Positions 58,136 through 64,000 of a stretch of 64,000 nucleotides of DNA are shown piece by piece; the stretch's first letter is position 1; every line of letters starts with the position of its first letter. The stretch spans positions 868,001 through 932,000 of the forward strand of contig NC_022521.1 of NCBI RefSeq assembly GCF_000591035.1, written 5' to 3'. Position numbers and translations under genes: made by a program. Below the pieces are notes generated by a model that saw nothing but the letters and a program-made list of their open reading frames with translations, was not told the DNA's origin and made no database searches. This DNA comes from Aeropyrum camini SY1 = JCM 12091. Lineage in GTDB: Archaea; Thermoproteota; Thermoprotei_A; Sulfolobales; Acidilobaceae.

Positions 58136-59932
<1,797 letters not shown>

Positions 59933-60115
59933 TTAATTAGTCTAAACAGAATATTGGGCTCCAGGGGTATGAGCTATTGCTGGTGCGATGTTTTAGGCTG
60001 GCTTATACAATATCGTGCTGCATCATCTCTGGAAACCCTCCGGGCTCAGCGCTGGTTAAACGCTAATCAGGACTATGATAAGCTTAATTACAGTGCTCCT
60101 CCTACGTGGTGACTA

Positions 60116-61039
60116 TTGCATGGGGGAGTGCCGGGTTTGGGCTGTGCTGTGGAGGTCCGGGGTTTGTGGAAGAGGTTCGGAGGCCGTGCCGCGGTCGCTG
60201 GCGTCTCTTTCAGCGTCGGCGAGGGCGAGCGGGCCTGTGTGATGGGGCCTAACGGGAGCGGCAAGACAACGCTTCTCAGGATGGTTGCGGGGGTCCTTAG
60301 GCCCTCAGAGGGTAGCGTGTTTGTGTGCGGGTATGATGTGTGGGGTGATGGGTGGAGGGAGGCTAGGGGCTTGATAGGCTATGCCTCCCAGGACCCCCCG
60401 ATGGCTAGGAGGATGACGGGGATGGAGTATATCACCATCGTAGGCGGCCTCCTGGGTCTTAGCCCCGGCGCTGCCAGGAGGGAGGCCAGGAGGGTTCTCG
60501 AGATGCTGGGTTTCGAGGATGTCCTTGGCCGTGTGGTGGCGAGGCTCAGCGGGGGGCAGAGGAGGGCGCTGAGCATTGCCCTCGCGCTTGCTGCCAACCC
60601 AGAGGTCGTTGTCCTCGACGAGCCCGGGAGTGGTCTTGATGTGAGGGCTAGAGAGTCCCTCTGGTCAGCGTTGAGGAGGGTGTTTAGGGGTAGGACTGTG
60701 GTGTTCAGCAGCCACGACCCCCTGGAGGCCGAGTCGGAGTCTGACAGGGTCCTCATAATGCACCGGGGGAGGCTGGCCGCGTGGGGGAGGCCTAGGGAGC
60801 TCATAGAGAGGTACGCGCCGAGGCCTAGGGTTAGGGTCTGGGCCGATAGGGTGCCGGGTGTGCTAGAGCCAGTCCACCAGGGGCCCGGGTTTGCAGACTA
60901 CCTTATAGACGCTCCTGGTGATGTGGCCCGGATAGCCTCGGCCTATAGCGAATCAGGTATACTTGTTGAGAGGATCGAGGTCCTCAAGCCCAGCCTCAGG
61001 GAGGTGTTCTTCGCCGTCACGGGGGAGGAGATGGATTGA
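60116..61039 (+). CDS. ABC transporter ATP-binding protein
   Basis: 307 residues. Walker A is MGPNGSGKTTLLRMVAG (about 42-58), the Q-loop is YASQDPPMARRMTG, the signature is RLSGGQRRAL, and Walker B is VVVLDEPGSGLD with H-loop SSHD. The C-terminal 80 residues (RVRVWADRVPGVLEPVHQGPGF) are a regulatory-type extension seen in exporters of the DrrA/CcmA class. The true start may be a few residues later (GLGCAVEVRGLWKRF). Its stop overlaps the permease start. Confidence 0.9.
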   Translation: MHGGVPGLGCAVEVRGLWKRFGGRAAVAGVSFSVGEGERACVMGPNGSGKTTLLRMVAGVLRPSEGSVFVCGYDVWGDGWREARGLIGYASQDPPMARRMTGMEYITIVGGLLGLSPGAARREARRVLEMLGFEDVLGRVVARLSGGQRRALSIALALAANPEVVVLDEPGSGLDVRARESLWSALRRVFRGRTVVFSSHDPLEAESESDRVLIMHRGRLAAWGRPRELIERYAPRPRVRVWADRVPGVLEPVHQGPGFADYLIDAPGDVARIASAYSESGILVERIEVLKPSLREVFFAVTGEEMD

Positions 61040-62163
61040 GCCGCGGTAGACGGTCGGGGTTTGCCCTGGGCCTGGCTTCGGGGGCCCTCATGACGCTCTA
61101 TAGCCTGCGGAGGACCCCCTCCGTCCTCCTCTGGTACATAGGCTTCCCCCTCCTGCTCCTGGTTATCGCCAAATACATATTCCTGGGGGGAGGAGGTGGC
61201 CCCGCCATAGGGGTTTACCCCAGGGACTCTAGAGTCTACGATATACTCGAGAGCATGGGCCTAAGCCCCGAAGCTGCCGAGTCTCCGGAGGAGCTGGTTG
61301 AAAGGCTGAGGAGCGGCTTCATAGCGGTGGCAATCCTGGAGGAGGAGGGTGGTGTGAGGGTTCTCTACAGTAGCGACGAGTACGCACCGCTGGCTAGGGG
61401 GCTAGCCCAGGCTGTGGCAGCCTCGATACTGGGGGGAGAGGTCGGCCTGGAGGGCGAGGACCTCAGGACCCTGGAGAACCTGCTATTGAGGGCTGCTGGT
61501 GTTGAGGTGGAGAGGATAAGCGGCGATTCCGGACCGGAGAGGGCTCTTGCCGAGTACAGCGTCAACCTCGTTGGTGTGGAGTCCCTCTACATCGCGCTCT
61601 ACGGCGGCATGGTGATGCTGATAGCTATGAGGAGGGAGAGGATGCTCGACCTCGTCGCATCCAGCCCTGGAGGGTCGAGGAGCCTCCTCGGCTTCATGAC
61701 GGGCATGAACCTGACGTCCTCCATCGTAACCACCCTGGCCATCCTCGCTGGCTCCATCCTCCTGGGCGCGGACTACAGTGGTGTGAACCCACTGGGGGTG
61801 GTGGCGGGGGCGGTGCTCATCCTCGCAGGGCTGGAGACTATATTCCTAGCCTCAATACCCATCAGCCTCCTGGTAAAGACTGAGGAGACCGCGGCGGCGC
61901 TGGCGGGTATAGCCGGGTTCCTCCTAATATTCTCCACCGGCCTGGCTATCCCCAGGGAAATGCTGCCAGGGCTTCTGGCCGACGTGTCACTATACTTCCC
62001 CCTGACCCTAGCTGTCGAGCTGGGTAAACAGGCTATATTCGGCTCTGCCACTCCGGCGGAAGCCCTGGCTGGGGCCTGGCCCCTCTACATAACACTAGCC
62101 CTGGCGGGCATCGTGGGTGTATTGTCATACAGGAGGGTTATGGCCCTAGCGGTGGAGGAGTAG
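61036..62163 (+). CDS. ABC-2 type transporter permease
   Basis: 375 residues: one N-terminal helix (PSVLLWYIGFPLLLLVIA), a large extracytoplasmic domain of about 150 residues rich in acidic residues, then five or six helices (MVMLIAM..., LLGFMTGMNLTSSIVTTLAI, AGAVLILAGLETIFLASIP, ETAAALAGIAGFLLIFST, YITLALAGIVGVLSYRRV). The arrangement is that of ABC-2 exporters of drugs, lipids or polysaccharides. Coupled to the ATPase by a 4-base overlap (ATGG/TGAG region). The substrate is unknown. Confidence 0.88.
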   Translation: MSRGRRSGFALGLASGALMTLYSLRRTPSVLLWYIGFPLLLLVIAKYIFLGGGGGPAIGVYPRDSRVYDILESMGLSPEAAESPEELVERLRSGFIAVAILEEEGGVRVLYSSDEYAPLARGLAQAVAASILGGEVGLEGEDLRTLENLLLRAAGVEVERISGDSGPERALAEYSVNLVGVESLYIALYGGMVMLIAMRRERMLDLVASSPGGSRSLLGFMTGMNLTSSIVTTLAILAGSILLGADYSGVNPLGVVAGAVLILAGLETIFLASIPISLLVKTEETAAALAGIAGFLLIFSTGLAIPREMLPGLLADVSLYFPLTLAVELGKQAIFGSATPAEALAGAWPLYITLALAGIVGVLSYRRVMALAVEE

Positions 62164-62184
62164 GAGGCGGGGAGCGAGGAGCCT

Positions 62185-64000
62185 CTACCCTACAGCCTGG
62201 GCTGGGCGGCGCCTTATAGGTGTGGAGGCCGGGCCGGCCTCCTGGATGATGTAGGCTAGCGCCGCTATAACCTCCTCCGCCAGCACAACACCCCGGTACC
62301 TGCCATCTTTGCCAACAACTATGGCGGCCTCGGACTCGTATGTCAGCATTCTCTCTAGGATAACGTCCACACCCTCATCCTCCCTCACTATCGGCACCTC
62401 CATGTACGCCAGCATGGAGGCAGGTGTTGTGGACAGGTCTACCCCCTCCTCTATAGCCTCCTCCACCGCCTCCGGTGTTATCACGCCGACCGGTCTCCCA
62501 TCGCTGTCAACAACCGGCACTATTGGGAGGCCCCTCTCCATCAGCTTGAGCACCTCCCCCGCGGGGGTTTCGGGCCCCACGGGCTTCACACCCCCGTCGG
62601 CGAGCTGCCCAGCGGTTAGCTGCACCTTTATACCCTTCTCCCTTAGTAGAGCCAGCAGGGCCTCGGCATCGATAACCTCCCTAGGCGGCCTGTGGAGGAG
62701 CTGGCTGGAGTATATGGATGTGTTCCCCGAGATCTCCCTGGCCACTATAGAGGCCAGGAGGCTTGGGGGTATTAGGAGGTAGTTGTTCCCCATCTCCGCC
62801 ACCATGATACTCGTCGCCAGGGGTACCTTGGCTGCGGCAGCGAAGAAGGCTGACATGCCCAGGTAGGCGTACGCCATCGCCGGGAGAGGTGTATCCGCCG
62901 TCCCCTCTAGTAGGGCGTAGAATGAGAGGCCCAGGAGGGCTCCTCCCAGCAGGCCGGGCGCGAAAACACCCCCGCTGCCACCCGAGCCTATGGAGAGGCT
63001 GGTGGCCGCTATCTTTAGCAGGCCAGCGGCCGCCAGGGCAAGGGCCGCCCCAAGCCCGGCGGCCCCCACCGGCAGCCAGGAGACGGGCTCCCCCGAGAGT
63101 ACGGCGGCCAGCACCCCTCTCCCGCTCCCCGCGGCGAAGGGGGCTGCGTATATTAGGAGTGAGAGGCCCGCCGCCCCCACCACCGGCCTGAGGCTCCGGG
63201 GCAGGCCTAGGTCCTCGAGCCTCCTGAAGGCCCGCTCAGACTCCCTGAAAACCCTGGCATAGAGGTAGCCGAAGGGTGCGAGGAAGATGCCGAGGAGTAT
63301 GTAGCTAGCTATAGACTCGGGGGTGTAGAGGTTTGAACCGTCTATCTCCAGCCTGGGGAGGGGGGGCTCGTAGCCTGCTATAGTTGCTAGGGTGTAGGCT
63401 GTGATGGAGGATATGAAGGCTGGGACGAGCGCCTGCACCTCTAGATCCCTCTTGTAGAGGACCTCGGCGGCGAAGAAGGTGCTTCCCAGTGGCGCGTGGA
63501 ATAGGGCTGAGAGGGCTCCCGACATGCCGGCTACAAGGGCTATCCTCCTATCCTCGATCCTGAGCCTAAGCATCCTCGCTATGGTCGAGCCTATGGAGGC
63601 TCCTATCTGGACGCTCGGCCCCTCAACCCCCCCGCTACCCCCGGTGCCCACGAGTATGGATGAGGCCACCGCCTTTACAATGCCGGTTTTAAACGGTATC
63701 TGGGCGGCCCTGCGGTGGAACGCCTTCACAGCTGCGTCGGTCCCGTGCCCCTCAGCCTCGGGAGACAGCCTATACACTATAACGGAGCTCACCAGGGCAC
63801 CCCCGAGTATGACCAGGGGGGCGAGGATGGGAGGGCTGCCTATTTCTGAGAGCACAAGACCGAGGTCTCCTGTAGACGCGGCTCCCCCCAAGGCCGCCGT
63901 TGCAATCCCAGCCACAGCATTGAGGAGCTGGTAGAACGCTAGAGCAGCCAATCCCGAGGCCGCCCCTATAGCGACCCCCATGACTATCCACTTCTCCGCA
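62185..64000 (-). CDS. ClC chloride channel/transporter with CBS domains (5' end beyond window)
   Basis: At least 604 residues are in the window, and the gene is open to its right edge. Channel helices contain the selectivity motifs GSGGVEGPSVQIG (with the gating Glu) and GSGGSGGVFAPGLLGG, followed by two CBS domains (VKPVGPETPAGEVLKLMERGLPIVPVVDSDGRPVGVITPEAV and EDEGVDVILERMLTYESEAAIVVGKDGRYRGVVLAEEVI). The first motif has VEGP where GREGP is usual. The frame continues upstream of the ATG at 63981 as AEKWIV, the usual sequence before the first helix, so the annotated ATG is not the true start. Partial. Confidence 0.92.
   Translation of the reverse strand, partial: AEKWIVMGVAIGAASGLAALAFYQLLNAVAGIATAALGGAASTGDLGLVLSEIGSPPILAPLVILGGALVSSVIVYRLSPEAEGHGTDAAVKAFHRRAAQIPFKTGIVKAVASSILVGTGGSGGVEGPSVQIGASIGSTIARMLRLRIEDRRIALVAGMSGALSALFHAPLGSTFFAAEVLYKRDLEVQALVPAFISSITAYTLATIAGYEPPLPRLEIDGSNLYTPESIASYILLGIFLAPFGYLYARVFRESERAFRRLEDLGLPRSLRPVVGAAGLSLLIYAAPFAAGSGRGVLAAVLSGEPVSWLPVGAAGLGAALALAAAGLLKIAATSLSIGSGGSGGVFAPGLLGGALLGLSFYALLEGTADTPLPAMAYAYLGMSAFFAAAAKVPLATSIMVAEMGNNYLLIPPSLLASIVAREISGNTSIYSSQLLHRPPREVIDAEALLALLREKGIKVQLTAGQLADGGVKPVGPETPAGEVLKLMERGLPIVPVVDSDGRPVGVITPEAVEEAIEEGVDLSTTPASMLAYMEVPIVREDEGVDVILERMLTYESEAAIVVGKDGRYRGVVLAEEVIAALAYIIQEAGPASTPIRRRPAQAVG

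Overview
The window looks like chromosome from a hyperthermophilic crenarchaeon of the genus Aeropyrum. It is GC-rich and densely packed, uses many TTG and GTG starts, and carries archaeal information-processing genes (exosome, RFC, aIF2-beta, TmcA, L15e). The acylaminoacyl peptidase at 58136-59896 is very close to, but not identical with, the A. pernix enzyme as I remember it, so a sister species such as A. camini is likely. I see no rRNA, CRISPR array, transposon or integrase. One tRNA gene (tRNA-Gln, UUG) is present. No gene-free stretch exceeds 300 bases.

Layout. 1-5.3 kb is the archaeal exosome/proteasome superoperon on the minus strand (L15e, COG1325 protein, RNase P Rpp30, proteasome alpha, Rrp4, Rrp41, Rrp42). 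5.5-10.4 kb is a metal and redox block: CopA copper ATPase, an uncalled 46-residue membrane peptide, a thioferritin-like DPSL protein and a MerA-type reductase. 10.5-16.2 kb holds the complete LysW-dependent lysine (amino-adipate) pathway in two divergent operons, lysYZM and lysWXJK. 16.4-17.6 kb is an archaeosine pair (QueC and QueF-like). 17.6-26.9 kb has 2-oxoacid:ferredoxin oxidoreductase, membrane proteins, Nudix, D-Tyr-tRNA deacylase type DtdA, tRNA-Gln and a fused hydroxyacyl-CoA dehydrogenase/enoyl-CoA hydratase.

27.1-32.8 kb contains a siroheme/heme block: precorrin-2 dehydrogenase, uroporphyrinogen-III synthase, a CbiX-like protein and, a little further on, a fused siroheme decarboxylase (AhbA/AhbB type). 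Together they imply the siroheme-dependent heme route. 32.8-38.7 kb pairs threonine dehydratase with RidA, then a protein-lysine methyltransferase, a KaiC-like ATPase, an IMP dehydrogenase whose CBS module is replaced, a PPC/DUF296 protein and a free-standing CBS protein. 38.7-42.4 kb contains a beta-RFAP synthase-like protein and the three enzymes for the thermoprotectant di-myo-inositol phosphate (separate IPCT, DIPPS and MIPS).

43.3-45.8 kb is clamp loader rfcS-rfcL, followed by a strongly structured element that fits an H/ACA-like small RNA. 45.9-53.4 kb has archaetidylinositol phosphate synthase, a glycosyltransferase, FUN14, e-MtaB, aIF2-beta, a GNAT protein, a radical SAM protein and triosephosphate isomerase. 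53.4-57.1 kb contains an unrecognised 444-residue protein with a PD-(D/E)XK-like motif next to TmcA. 57.1-64 kb ends with small membrane proteins, the acylaminoacyl peptidase, an ABC exporter and a ClC-CBS channel that runs off the window edge.

The most notable points are the candidate nuclease, the H/ACA-like RNA, the uncalled small membrane protein, the CBS-less IMPDH beside a separate CBS protein, the fused AhbAB, the QueC/QueF-L pair, and several perfect palindromes at promoters.
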